From Gammaproteobacteria bacterium (lineage in GTDB: Bacteria > Pseudomonadota > Gammaproteobacteria > Ga0077536), in contig JADLGE010000031.1 in NCBI GenBank assembly GCA_020849475.1, positions 1-64,000 of the forward strand: a DNA stretch of 64,000 nt, given 5' to 3'. A program made the translations under genes and the position numbers. Below the pieces are notes generated by a model that saw nothing but the letters and a program-made list of their open reading frames with translations, was not told the DNA's origin and searched no databases. Shown piece after piece: positions 8,147 through 16,140 of the stretch (position 1 is its first letter; each line of letters begins with the position of its first letter).

Positions 8147-9265
8147 TCAGAACAGCGCGGGCTGCGCGTCGCTCTCGAGCGCCTCGCGAAAATTGCTCAG
8201 GCCGACGCCGGCCAGACGATAGCGGGTCGATTCGTCGAGTTCGACGCGCGCCAACAGGCCCTGCGCGATGCCGGCCAGTTCATCCATCGAAGACGGCGGC
8301 GTGGCCGGTGTGTGGCTGCGGGTAATGGTGCGGAATTCGCTGGTTTTCAACTTCAACACCACGGTGTGGGCCTGCCCCTCGGCGCCGTCGGCGGTTGCCA
8401 CGTGGCGCCATACGCGCGCTGCAAGCTCGTCCAGCGCCGGCGCCACTTCGACGCGGCTGCGATCACTTTCAAAGGTGGTCTCGGCCGATAACGAGCGTCG
8501 CGGCTGATCGGGACTCACCAAGCGCTCGTCAATACCGCGCGCGAGCTCATAGAGGCGTTTGCCCTGTTTGCCGAAGCGCGCCACCAGCTCCGCGAGCGGA
8601 TGAACGCGCAGCTCGGCCACCGTCACGATGCCGAGCGCGGCCAAGGCCTTCTCCGTCGCACCGCCCACGCCCGGCAGTTTGCGTACCGGTAGTGGACTCA
8701 GGAAGTCGGTGATCTCGTGCGGCTGGATCACGAACAGGCCATTGGGCTTGCGCCAGTCCGAGGCAATCTTGGCGAGGACTTTGTTCGGCGCGACGCCGGC
8801 CGAGGCGTTCAACTCTGTTTCGGCGCGAATGTCGGCGCGGATCTGCTTGGCCACCGCGGTGGCGGTCGCGAGGCCCGGCTTGTTGTGCGTGACGTCGAGA
8901 TAGGCTTCGTCCAGCGACAGCGGTTCGACCAGGTCCGTATAGCGATGGAAGATGGCGCGGATCTGCGCTGACACCGCCCGATAGCGCGGAAAATCCGGCG
9001 GCGTGAAGATGGCATCGGGACACAGGCGTTCGGCGCGCGTCGCCGGCATCGCCGAGCGCACGCCGAATACGCGTGCCTCATAGGACGCCGCGCACACCAC
9101 CGAGCGCATGCCGCGCCACGCCACGACCACCGGCCGACCCCGCCACTCGGGATGATCGCGCTGCTCGACGGAGGCATAGAAGGCATCCATGTCGACGTGC
9201 ACGATTTTTCGCTGCGCAATGGGCGCGGCGTCGGCAACATGGGTAGCGGGCGGCAGTTCGGACAT
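8147..9265 (-). CDS. dinB: DNA polymerase IV (Y-family translesion polymerase)
   Basis: This is an error-prone polymerase that extends past lesions and stalled forks. The catalytic carboxylates are in VDMDAFYASVEQ (near residue 25) and SLDEAYLD (near residue 118); the helix-hairpin-helix region VRKLPGVGGATEKALAALGI and the little-finger domain follow. The C-terminus ends QPALF, a good match to the QxxLF beta-clamp-binding peptide. Length (372) is typical. The N-terminus carries about 18 extra residues before RKIVHVDMDAF; the true start could be internal but no other ATG is available before the motif. I did not find a LexA box next to it. Confidence 0.95.
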   Translation of the reverse strand: MSELPPATHVADAAPIAQRKIVHVDMDAFYASVEQRDHPEWRGRPVVVAWRGMRSVVCAASYEARVFGVRSAMPATRAERLCPDAIFTPPDFPRYRAVSAQIRAIFHRYTDLVEPLSLDEAYLDVTHNKPGLATATAVAKQIRADIRAETELNASAGVAPNKVLAKIASDWRKPNGLFVIQPHEITDFLSPLPVRKLPGVGGATEKALAALGIVTVAELRVHPLAELVARFGKQGKRLYELARGIDERLVSPDQPRRSLSAETTFESDRSRVEVAPALDELAARVWRHVATADGAEGQAHTVVLKLKTSEFRTITRSHTPATPPSSMDELAGIAQGLLARVELDESTRYRLAGVGLSNFREALESDAQPALF

Positions 9266-9340
9266 GCATCAAGCCTAGCGAGGGCGCTTGGGCTTGGCTA
9301 TCTCATCGGGCCCGCATCACGACGGGCCATCGCTGTCTTG

Positions 9341-11482
9341 TCAGTGATGGCTGATGGTACGGATGGTGCCGCGCGCCAGTTCCTTCTCACGCATCAGCAA
9401 GGCCAGCGCCGATTCGGCCGGTAAAGGCTTGGAGAACCAATAACCCTGCGCCACCCGGCAATCGAGCTCGCGCAGCTTCTGCGCCTGCTCGGCGGTTTCC
9501 ACGCCTTCGGCAATCACTTCCATGCCCAGCACACGTCCGAGCGTGATAAGTGCATCGACGATGCGGCGATTGCGCGCGCCGTTGCCATTCGGCTCGCTGG
9601 AGGCGGCGACGAAGGAGCGGTCGATTTTCAGGGTGTCGTAGGAAAAGAGATTCAAGTAACTCAGCGACGAGTAACCGGTGCCGAAATCATCGAGATGGAA
9701 TTTGACGCCGATGTTTTGCAAGGTCGACAGCTCGCGCAGCGTGGTGTCTTCGTGTTCAAGCAGCGCGTTCTCGGTGATTTCGAGATGCAGCGAGTGAGGC
9801 GGCAGGCCGGTTTCATCCAGAATCGCGAGCGTGCGCGCGGCGAAGTCCGGCTCTGAAAACAGCCGGCTCGAAATATTCACACTGATCGACAGGTCCGCCA
9901 GTGTCGGGTCGCTCAACTGCCATGAACGTGTGGTCAGACAGGCTTCGCGCATCATCCACCACGACAGCCCACCGATCATGCCCGACTCCTCGGCCAGCGG
10001 AATGAAGTCTTCCGGCCCGATCAGACCACGTATCGGATGGAACCAGCGCAACAGCGCTTCGAAGCCCACCACGCGCAGATGATCGAGTGCGACGATGGGC
10101 TGGTAATAGGCCACCAGCTCATTGCGCGGCAGGGCAGAGCGCAGATCAGTTTCGAGTTCGAGGCGCTGCATGGCGGCCTCGTGCATGAGATTGTCGAACA
10201 CCGCGTAAGAGCCGGCGCGGCGCCGCTTGGTGCGATACATGGCGAGATCGGCGTCGCGCAGGAGATCTTCCGACGATTCGTATTTCGGCCCCGACAGCGC
10301 GATGCCGATGCTGGCGGTGGCAAAGATTTCTTTGTCGGCGATGAGGAATTTCTGTGACAGCAGATCGTGCACGCGTTCGGCCACCAGCGTCGCTTCGCCC
10401 AGGCCGCTGATGCTCATAAGGAGAATCGCGAATTCGTCGCCGCCGAGGCGCGCGACCGAATCACCGGGGCGCAGGAACATCGACAGGCGCTTGCCGATTT
10501 CGGTCAGGAGCTCGTCACCGGCGGCGTGGCCCAAGGTGTCATTGATGTTCTTGAAGCGGTCGAGATCGAGGAACAGCACGGCGAACTTGCGCTTGCTGTC
10601 GCGACGCTGCTGCTTCAGGGCGATATCGAGACGGTCGAGAAAAAGGTTGCGATTGGGCAGGCCCGTCAGCGCATCGTGCAGCGCTTCGTGTACCAGCATC
10701 GCCTCGGTCGATTTGCGCTCGCTGATGTCCGACAGCGAACCGGCGATACGCGTGGCGCGGCCGGCGGCGCCACGCACCGCCACGCCGCGGCTCATCACCC
10801 ACAGGTATTTTCCTTCGCCGCTGCGCATGCGGTATTCATATTCGAAATGCGGCGTGGCGCCTTTCAGATGAGCCTGCAGGGCCTTGTTGAAGCCGCTGCG
10901 GTCTTCTTCGTGAATGCGATCCAGCCACAGCTCGGGCGACGAACCGAATTCGTCGGCGCGCAGGCGCAGCATGGCGAACCAGCGCGGCGAGTAATGCACT
11001 TCGTCGCGTTCCAGATCCCAGTCCCAGATGCCGTCACGGGCGCCAGCGATGGCCAGCGCATAGCGCTCTTCGCTGGCGCGCAGCGCGGCTTCCGCTTCCT
11101 GGCGTGCAATCGCATAGCGAATCGCGCGCGACAGTAAATCCGGCGCGATGTGGCGTTTGATCAGGTAATCCTGTGCGCCATTGCCGACCGCCGCCGACGC
11201 GCCTTCCTCGTCTTCGACATTGGTGAGGATGATGACCGGCACATTGGGCGCGACGGCCTTGGTGCGATGCAGATTGTCGATGCCGTTGCCGTCGGGCAGA
11301 TTGAGATCGAGCAGCACCACGTCGTAGCGTCGCGTGCGCAGGCGATCAAGACCGGCGGTCAGGCGCTGACTGTGTTCGATGCTGGCGCCGGCCAGCGCTG
11401 ATGCGGCGATTTGTTCGCGCACCAGGGCCGCTTCAATCCGATCATCCTCGATGAGGAGGATGCGCATGTATTCGCGTTTCAT
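9341..11482 (-). CDS. response regulator with PAS, GGDEF and EAL domains
   Basis: A 713-residue c-di-GMP signalling protein. The receiver domain (about 7-125) keeps the phospho-acceptor D59 (LLDLNLPDG), the Thr of ILTN and the Lys of LIKR. A PAS domain follows (about 135-258, ending SLSDISERK). The GGDEF domain has an intact RLGGDEF motif (347-351) and an I-site RPGD (338-341) five residues upstream, so a cyclase would be product-inhibited. The EAL domain keeps FEALLRW (475-477), LEITE, LDDFGTGYSS, LKIDRSF and EGVET, consistent with an active phosphodiesterase. It follows the histidine kinase gene by 31 bases and is the likely phosphotransfer target. An internal ATG five codons in (MRILLIEDD) is an alternative start. 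Confidence 0.94.
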   Translation of the reverse strand: MKREYMRILLIEDDRIEAALVREQIAASALAGASIEHSQRLTAGLDRLRTRRYDVVLLDLNLPDGNGIDNLHRTKAVAPNVPVIILTNVEDEEGASAAVGNGAQDYLIKRHIAPDLLSRAIRYAIARQEAEAALRASEERYALAIAGARDGIWDWDLERDEVHYSPRWFAMLRLRADEFGSSPELWLDRIHEEDRSGFNKALQAHLKGATPHFEYEYRMRSGEGKYLWVMSRGVAVRGAAGRATRIAGSLSDISERKSTEAMLVHEALHDALTGLPNRNLFLDRLDIALKQQRRDSKRKFAVLFLDLDRFKNINDTLGHAAGDELLTEIGKRLSMFLRPGDSVARLGGDEFAILLMSISGLGEATLVAERVHDLLSQKFLIADKEIFATASIGIALSGPKYESSEDLLRDADLAMYRTKRRRAGSYAVFDNLMHEAAMQRLELETDLRSALPRNELVAYYQPIVALDHLRVVGFEALLRWFHPIRGLIGPEDFIPLAEESGMIGGLSWWMMREACLTTRSWQLSDPTLADLSISVNISSRLFSEPDFAARTLAILDETGLPPHSLHLEITENALLEHEDTTLRELSTLQNIGVKFHLDDFGTGYSSLSYLNLFSYDTLKIDRSFVAASSEPNGNGARNRRIVDALITLGRVLGMEVIAEGVETAEQAQKLRELDCRVAQGYWFSKPLPAESALALLMREKELARGTIRTISHH

Positions 11483-11513
11483 AGGCAGTCCGCAGGAGCT
11501 CCAGTATTGGGCT

Positions 11514-13016
11514 TCATGCCGGTCGGCTGACTTGTGTGGGTGTTTGTGGCAAGCGCACGAAGAAGGTACATCCCGCCCCTTCGTTGGATGTGACCCAGAT
11601 GCGACCGCCGTGACGTTCGACGATGCGCTTGCACAGGGCCAAGCCTACACCCGTTCCGGGGTACTCGTCGCGGGTATGCAGACGTTGCCCCATTTCAAAA
11701 ACCCGTTGCAGGAAGGGCTGCGGAATGCCGATGCCGTTGTCGCGGAAGGCCAGCAGCCAGTCGGCGCCCTGTGGTTCGACGCTGACCTTGATCTCCGGGC
11801 GCTCGCGGCCGCGGAACTTGATGGCATTGGCCAGCAGGTTCTGGAACAGGTGCAGCATCTGGTATTCGTCGCCCAGCACCGACGGCAGGTGATCGGCGCT
11901 GACCTGGGCATCAGCTTCGTCCATCACCACCCGCAGATTGTCCAGCGCCTGTTCGAAGCTCAGGTTCAAATCGACCGCCACCGGCGAGGAATCGCGTGCC
12001 GATACCGCCAGGTACTCGAGCATGCTGTCGAGCATGCCGCTGGCGCGTTGTGCGCATTCCTGGATCTGGGCAATGGCGCGCGAACGTGAACTGGCGTCGC
12101 CGCCTTCCTCACCGCGCTGGGCGAGACGCGCAATCTGTTGCACCGGTTCTTTCAGATCGTGGGAGAACACCAGCGCGATGTCGCGCATCTCCTGCACCAC
12201 CGGCTCGGCACTCGCGACGATGGGCGCGGCCGGCGGCGTGGCGTCCGGCGCCAGCGGCTGTGCACAGCCGAGGTAGCGCTGCGTGACCGGCGCGGTGCGT
12301 ACACGACGAATCACTGCCCGCGCGCCATGTTCGCCCGACCCACGCAGCTTGAGGCTGACTTCGCCATCGTCCTGGCGCGCCCGAAAATCATGCCATTGGG
12401 CGAGGCTCTCGCCGTCGGCCAGCAATTGTTCGAGTGGCGCGGACACGAGGCGCGCACGCGCGATGTCCAGACAGCGGCACAGGGCGTCGTTGCAATCACT
12501 CAGGTGCCCGTCGTCGGCCAGCAGGAACGCTGGCTGCGGCAGATCGGCCAAGGCCACGCTGGGCATGGCCGCCGGCGCGCCGACTGGCGCGCTGTCTTCG
12601 CCGTGGCCACGGCCATCGATCTCGCCATCGACCTCCGCACCCCGCCCCAGCACTTCGCCGACGATGCCGGCCAAGGCCAGGTAGCCGGCGCTGCTCTTGC
12701 GCGCGATACCGTCTATCGCCATGCCGGGCGACAGGCCGTGTTCGAGGATGTCGGATTCGTGGCCGAAAAGAATGATGCGGGTGGCGGGATTGTGTCGGCG
12801 CAGCAGCGCCACCAGCCTGTCGCTCGCGGCCCAGTTCAACTTGGGCGCGACTATCGTTATGTGCGGCGCCTGCTCGGTGAGCGCTTCGGCAAAGCTCACC
12901 GCGTCATTGGCGGCTCGAATCGAGGCATAGGGAAACGTCCGCCTGAGCAGCAGTTCAGCAAGCTCGGTGTCACTCACGCTGCAATCAGCGATGAGGATGA
13001 CGGGTGCGCGTAGCAT
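11514..13016 (-). CDS. sensor histidine kinase with degenerate N-terminal receiver
   Basis: A 500-residue cytoplasmic kinase without membrane segments. Residues 1-120 look like a receiver fold (VILIADCSVSD, IILFGHESD, GIARK) but the acceptor position reads IVAPKLNW with no Asp, so it is a pseudo-receiver. A PAS-like segment follows (about 155-250). The dimerisation helix has SHDLKEP with H286, and the HATPase domain has NLLANAIKF (N box), DNGIGIP (G1) and GTGVGLALCKRI (G2). The next gene on the strand is the receiver-PAS-GGDEF-EAL protein, so the pair forms a two-component c-di-GMP operon. The SHDLKEP-type box resembles the phytochrome-like and Hfq-independent cytosolic kinases. The input signal is unknown. 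Confidence 0.92.
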   Translation of the reverse strand: MLRAPVILIADCSVSDTELAELLLRRTFPYASIRAANDAVSFAEALTEQAPHITIVAPKLNWAASDRLVALLRRHNPATRIILFGHESDILEHGLSPGMAIDGIARKSSAGYLALAGIVGEVLGRGAEVDGEIDGRGHGEDSAPVGAPAAMPSVALADLPQPAFLLADDGHLSDCNDALCRCLDIARARLVSAPLEQLLADGESLAQWHDFRARQDDGEVSLKLRGSGEHGARAVIRRVRTAPVTQRYLGCAQPLAPDATPPAAPIVASAEPVVQEMRDIALVFSHDLKEPVQQIARLAQRGEEGGDASSRSRAIAQIQECAQRASGMLDSMLEYLAVSARDSSPVAVDLNLSFEQALDNLRVVMDEADAQVSADHLPSVLGDEYQMLHLFQNLLANAIKFRGRERPEIKVSVEPQGADWLLAFRDNGIGIPQPFLQRVFEMGQRLHTRDEYPGTGVGLALCKRIVERHGGRIWVTSNEGAGCTFFVRLPQTPTQVSRPA

Positions 13017-13394
13017 TTGTTGTTGTAGCGATATGGATCTTATTGTTGCGTCCGATCCTAGAGAATCGGTCCGTGTCGCGACGGCCGCTGCGTCGCGCGC
13101 TGACAGTCGTTAACGTGAAGTTGACGTTTCTTCACCGTTGACTGACTTGCGCTTCGACTGCCCCATGGGCACCCCCCGGGTCGAAGCGACTGCGCTGCGG
13201 GTCAAGGCACGCGCCGTGCGAGCTATTGTGGGCTGCCCATGGGTTGGGTACAAGCCTCGTCTGTGCGGTACCAAAGGCGTCGCCCAGACGTCTGTCATGC
13301 AGTGTCCGCGCAGTATCAAACGCTGTGTGTCGCGCGGCTCAACAGGCAGGAGTCAGGTGCGTTGCGCGCCGTCGCCAAACTGGAATGTGCTCGT
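13017..13394. other. intergenic region upstream of the histidine kinase, two hairpins
   Basis: I find no convincing gene in these 378 bases. Two consecutive hairpins are present: CAGTC...GTGAAG with CTTCAC...GACTG at 13104-13144, and GCTTCGAC with GTCGAAGC at 13151-13187, the latter enclosing TGCCC-CAT-GGGCA. The region separates the ferredoxin stop from the kinase start on the same strand, so it should hold the kinase promoter; no clear -35/-10 pair stands out. Confidence 0.5.
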
Positions 13395-13709
13395 TCACGA
13401 CTCGGGCGCGAGTGTCAGTTTGAGACCGTCGAGGCTGTCGTCGTATTTGATCTGACAGGCGAGGCGCGAGGTCGGCAGGAAATGGCCGGTATCCTCAACC
13501 ATCACCAGTTCGGCTTCACCGCGCGGCTTCAAACGCGCGGTATGGCTTGCATCCACATAGATATGGCAGGTCGAACAAATGCACTGGCCGCCGCAAATCG
13601 CCTCGACCGGCAGCGCCGCGTCGCGCAGGATCTCCATCAGAGTCATGCCGCGGCGGGCGGGCAGCGTGTGCAGTTCGCCCTTGCGGTCGGTAGCGTAGAC
13701 AGTGCCCAT
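13395..13709 (-). CDS. adrenodoxin-type 2Fe-2S ferredoxin
   Basis: A 104-residue electron carrier. The cluster ligands form the pattern C-x5-C-x2-C in ICGGQCICSTCHIYVD (first Cys near residue 39) with the fourth Cys in RLACQIKYDDSLDGL near residue 84, as in adrenodoxin/putidaredoxin-type ferredoxins. The last residues (LKLTLAPES) match the family. It stands alone; no P450 or Isc gene is adjacent, although a Rieske oxygenase at 3.6-4.9 kb would need a reductase chain (speculative link). Confidence 0.92.
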   Translation of the reverse strand: MGTVYATDRKGELHTLPARRGMTLMEILRDAALPVEAICGGQCICSTCHIYVDASHTARLKPRGEAELVMVEDTGHFLPTSRLACQIKYDDSLDGLKLTLAPES

Positions 13710-13887
13710 GGATTACCTGCGTGCTTGAGGAAACTTGAGGAAAGTCGAGCGCGTGATTATTGGACTCCATGGGCGGCGGCGCAATTGCGCGCGCATTTGG
13801 CCGGCAGGGCAAGGCGCCTCTATACTCGCCGCGCCCTGTAGCCTGGGACCGAGTGAACACCATGACCCGTCACGAGCGCGCGCCGGC

Positions 13888-14655
13888 ATGAACACCCTGC
13901 TGGCCGCGGACGAACCGCATCCCGTCATTCATGAGCGGCCGCAGGCTGCCTCACCGTTTCTCATCACCTGTGATCACGCCGGCCATCGCCTGCCTCGCCA
14001 GCTGGGCGACCTGGGTCTCGCGGCGTCTGACCGTCAGCGGCATATCGCCTGGGACATCGGCGCGCTCGGCGTTGCCACCGAACTTGCGCGGTTGCTCGAC
14101 GCTGAACTCGTCGCGCAGCGTTATTCGCGACTCGTCATCGACTGCAATCGACCTGTCGACAGTAAAGACCTGTGCGCCACGCGCAGCGAGGCGACCGAGG
14201 TGCCGGGCAACCACGCCTTGAGCGACGCCGCGCGCGAGGCGCGCCTGACCGAGATCTATCAGCCCTACCACGACACCCTGCGCGCACTGCTCGATGCCCG
14301 CGCGGCGCAGGGCCGCGACACCGTCTATGTCGCCGTGCACAGCTTCACGCCTGTCTATCTCGGCCGCGCGCGACCCTGGCATATCGGTGTCCTGTCAGAT
14401 GACAGCGACCGTCGACTCGCCACGCCATTGCTCGAATTTCTGCGCACGCACGGCGATTTCTGCGTGGGAGACAACGAGCCCTATCGCATCGACGACAAAG
14501 ACCAGGGCATCCCCGTCCACGCCCTGTCGCGCAATCTGCCCAATGTGCTGTTTGAAATCCGCCAGGACTTGATAGCCCGGGACGATGCTCAACGTGTCTG
14601 GGCGCAACGTCTCGCGGCCTGCCTCAAGCACGCGCGCGGAGTGCTCAATAATTGA
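13888..14655 (+). CDS. N-formylglutamate amidohydrolase family protein
   Basis: A 255-residue metal-dependent hydrolase of the family that includes HutG-type N-formylglutamate deformylase. Family blocks seen are FLITCDHAGHRLP (metal ligand region), HIAWDIGA, QRYSRLVIDCNRP, VHSFTP and HIGVLSDDDSR-like HIGVLSDDSDR. The ATG start gives MNTLLAADEPHPVIHERP; the frame is open further upstream without a better start. No histidine-degradation gene is nearby, so substrate identity is uncertain. The 3' end, including the TGA stop, is part of a perfect 8-bp inverted repeat, and the polyamine operon begins downstream on the same strand. Confidence 0.88.
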   Translation: MNTLLAADEPHPVIHERPQAASPFLITCDHAGHRLPRQLGDLGLAASDRQRHIAWDIGALGVATELARLLDAELVAQRYSRLVIDCNRPVDSKDLCATRSEATEVPGNHALSDAAREARLTEIYQPYHDTLRALLDARAAQGRDTVYVAVHSFTPVYLGRARPWHIGVLSDDSDRRLATPLLEFLRTHGDFCVGDNEPYRIDDKDQGIPVHALSRNLPNVLFEIRQDLIARDDAQRVWAQRLAACLKHARGVLNN

Positions 14656-14659
14656 GCAC
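14641..14659. repeat. inverted repeat spanning the stop of the amidohydrolase gene
   Basis: GTGCTCAA-TAA-TTGAGCAC is a perfect 8-bp stem with a three-base loop, overlapping the last codons and stop. It has no U-tract. It could reduce read-through into the polyamine operon or serve as a protein-binding dyad. Confidence 0.5.
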
Positions 14660-14750
14660 CGACAGTTCCTGGGGAAATAAATCTTGCATTATTCCTGCGA
14701 GGCCTTAAAGTCGCGTCTCCGTGTGTGACTGGCGGCTAATTCGAGCTTTT

Positions 14751-14837
14751 AGGAGGTGAACCAAGCCGTTTCATGACCTCGGCCTGGTCCGGTGGCAAAT
14801 GCCCGGACCGACTGGGCGTAGAGCTTCGTGCCCTACG
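14751..14837 (+). promoter_or_regulatory. structured leader of the polyamine operon (candidate attenuator)
   Basis: AGGAGGTGA (14751-14759) is a nearly complete match to the anti-Shine-Dalgarno tail, far stronger than ribosome sites elsewhere in the window, yet it has no start codon at normal spacing. It is followed by three possible hairpins: 14761-14768 with 14780-14787 (one A-C mismatch), whose loop holds the ATG of the leader ORF; GGTCCGG with CCGGACC (14786-14809); and CGTAG with CTACG (14817-14837). The first two overlap by two bases and so are mutually exclusive at full length. The arrangement suggests translational or attenuation control. I cannot match it to a named riboswitch. Confidence 0.5.
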
Positions 14838-14880
14838 GAACTTACTACCTTCTTGGGTGGGGGTTTTATGCGATGTCTGA
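14773..14880 (+). CDS. candidate leader peptide of the polyamine operon
   Basis: This 35-codon frame starts MTSAWSGGKCPDRLG and ends VGVLCDV. Its TGA stop overlaps the ATG of the SpeD-like gene by eight bases (ATGTCTGA) in a different frame, which is the geometry of translational coupling. Upstream leader ORFs regulate polyamine genes in several organisms (for example SpeFL in E. coli), but this sequence is not one I recognise. The strong AGGAGG lies 16 bases upstream of the start, longer than optimal. Whether it is translated is unproven. Confidence 0.4.
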   Translation: MTSAWSGGKCPDRLGVELRALRNLLPSWVGVLCDV

Positions 14881-15271
14881 ACATCAGCCAATCTGGGGTC
14901 AACACCTCATTCTCGACTTAGCGGGTTGCCCGCGCGACCGCCTCATCGACGCAGACAACCTGCGTGCCTGGGTGAAGGAACTGGTCGATGCCATCAAGAT
15001 GAAAGCCTACGGCGAGCCACAGCTCGAACATTTCGCGACGCATTCTTTCGATGCCGCGGGATACACGCTGTTGCAGCTGATCGAGACATCCAACATCTGC
15101 GCGCATTTCGCGGAGAATCTCGGTCAGGTCTACATCGACATATTCTCGTGCAAGACGTTTGATAACGAAGAAGCCGTCAAGGTGTGCCGCAAGTACTTCG
15201 AACCCGAAGTCATCGAGCAGCACGTGCTTGAACGTGGCCGCTTCCCAGCCTCGCTGAAAAAGGCGAGCTGA
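14873..15271 (+). CDS. divergent SpeD-like (AdoMet decarboxylase family) protein
   Basis: A 132-residue member of the S-adenosylmethionine decarboxylase fold family. Gapless alignment of ETSNICAHF....IDIFSCK with the canonical ESHISIHTW....IDVFMCG keeps the pyruvoyl-forming Ser (S73), the processing His (H78) and the proton-donor Cys (C93), but the residue before Ser is Thr, not Glu, and the flanking sequence is very different. Pyruvoyl-dependent SpeD homologues with new specificity (arginine or ornithine decarboxylases) are known; this protein could be one, or a regulatory subunit. It is two bases upstream of speE. A GTG at 14828 would add 15 residues (MPYGTYYLLGWGFYA); the ATG is preferred because GGTGGGGG precedes it. 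Confidence 0.8.
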   Translation: MSEHQPIWGQHLILDLAGCPRDRLIDADNLRAWVKELVDAIKMKAYGEPQLEHFATHSFDAAGYTLLQLIETSNICAHFAENLGQVYIDIFSCKTFDNEEAVKVCRKYFEPEVIEQHVLERGRFPASLKKAS

Positions 15272-15273
15272 GG

Positions 15274-16140
15274 GTGGCGGGGCAGTTCGTCGAAAGCCTG
15301 TACCCCGGTCAGGCTTTCCAAGGCTTTCATTTCGATGAAATCCTGTATCAGACGCAAACGCCATTCCAGTCGATAGCCATCTACCGCGCGCCCGTACTCG
15401 GGCGCGTGTTGGTTCTCGACGGGATCGTTCAAACCACTGAAGCAGACGAATTCATCTATCACGAGATGCTCGTGCACGTGCCGTTGATGGCCGTGCCGGC
15501 GCCCCGTAAGGTGATGATCGTCGGCGGCGGTGATGGCGGTTGTCTGCGTGAGGCGCTCAAGCACCCGATAGACCATGTCGATCTCGTCGAGATCGACATC
15601 AAGGTCATCGAGTCTTCGCGCGAGCACCTGCCGACCCTGAACGACAATGGCCGTGCTTTCGACGATCCGCGCGTCAGCGTGGTGGTCGAGGATGCGTTCA
15701 AGTACATGAAAGAGCATCGCGGTGAATACGACGCCATCATCGTCGATTCGACCGACCCGGTAGGCATGGCCGAGGCTTTGTTCTCGGACGAGTTCTATCG
15801 CCTGTGCCGTGACTCATTGTCACCGCAGGGCGCGCTCAGCGCGCAGGACGGCGTGGTGTTCTTTCAGCGTGACGAAGCGGCCCGTTCGGTCGCGGCGTTG
15901 CGCAATCTGGGTCTGCACGCTGGCGTGTATCTCGCTGCCGTGCCGACGTATTACGGCGGCAACATGACGCTGGGTATCGCGGGAAGGCACGCGGATGTGC
16001 TGAAACCGGACCTTGCGAAGTTGCGCGAGCGTTTCAAGGCCCTGACGGGCGAGACGCGACATTATTCGCCGGAAGTGCACGCGGCCAGTTTTGTGTTGCC
16101 GCGCTGGATCAACGAGTTGGTGGAAGGGAGCAAGTCATGA
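15274..16140 (+). CDS. speE: spermidine synthase (polyamine aminopropyltransferase)
   Basis: SpeE transfers the aminopropyl group of decarboxylated AdoMet to putrescine or a related amine. The 288-residue protein has the N-terminal beta domain (LYQTQTPFQSIAIY, GRVLVLDGIVQTTEADEFIYHEML), the nucleotide-binding block VMIVGGGDGGCLREALKH, the acidic ligand VEIDIKVIE, and the catalytic block IIVDSTDPVGMAEALF; PTYYGGNM follows. The start is GTG, two bases after the SpeD-like stop, and the stop overlaps the ATG of speD by four bases. The tight packing of SpeD-like, SpeE and SpeD indicates one translationally coupled unit. Confidence 0.96.
   Translation: MAGQFVESLYPGQAFQGFHFDEILYQTQTPFQSIAIYRAPVLGRVLVLDGIVQTTEADEFIYHEMLVHVPLMAVPAPRKVMIVGGGDGGCLREALKHPIDHVDLVEIDIKVIESSREHLPTLNDNGRAFDDPRVSVVVEDAFKYMKEHRGEYDAIIVDSTDPVGMAEALFSDEFYRLCRDSLSPQGALSAQDGVVFFQRDEAARSVAALRNLGLHAGVYLAAVPTYYGGNMTLGIAGRHADVLKPDLAKLRERFKALTGETRHYSPEVHAASFVLPRWINELVEGSKS

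Noticed and set aside
13110..13319. 69-codon frame in the gap upstream of the kinase
   Set aside because: It has no ribosome site or family similarity, and it covers two hairpins.
14656..14880. polyamine leader considered as 6S, 4.5S or a known riboswitch class
   Set aside because: No match to conserved cores of 6S, SRP RNA, SAM, SAH, preQ1, guanidine or c-di-GMP riboswitches as I know them. It is kept as an unnamed leader.
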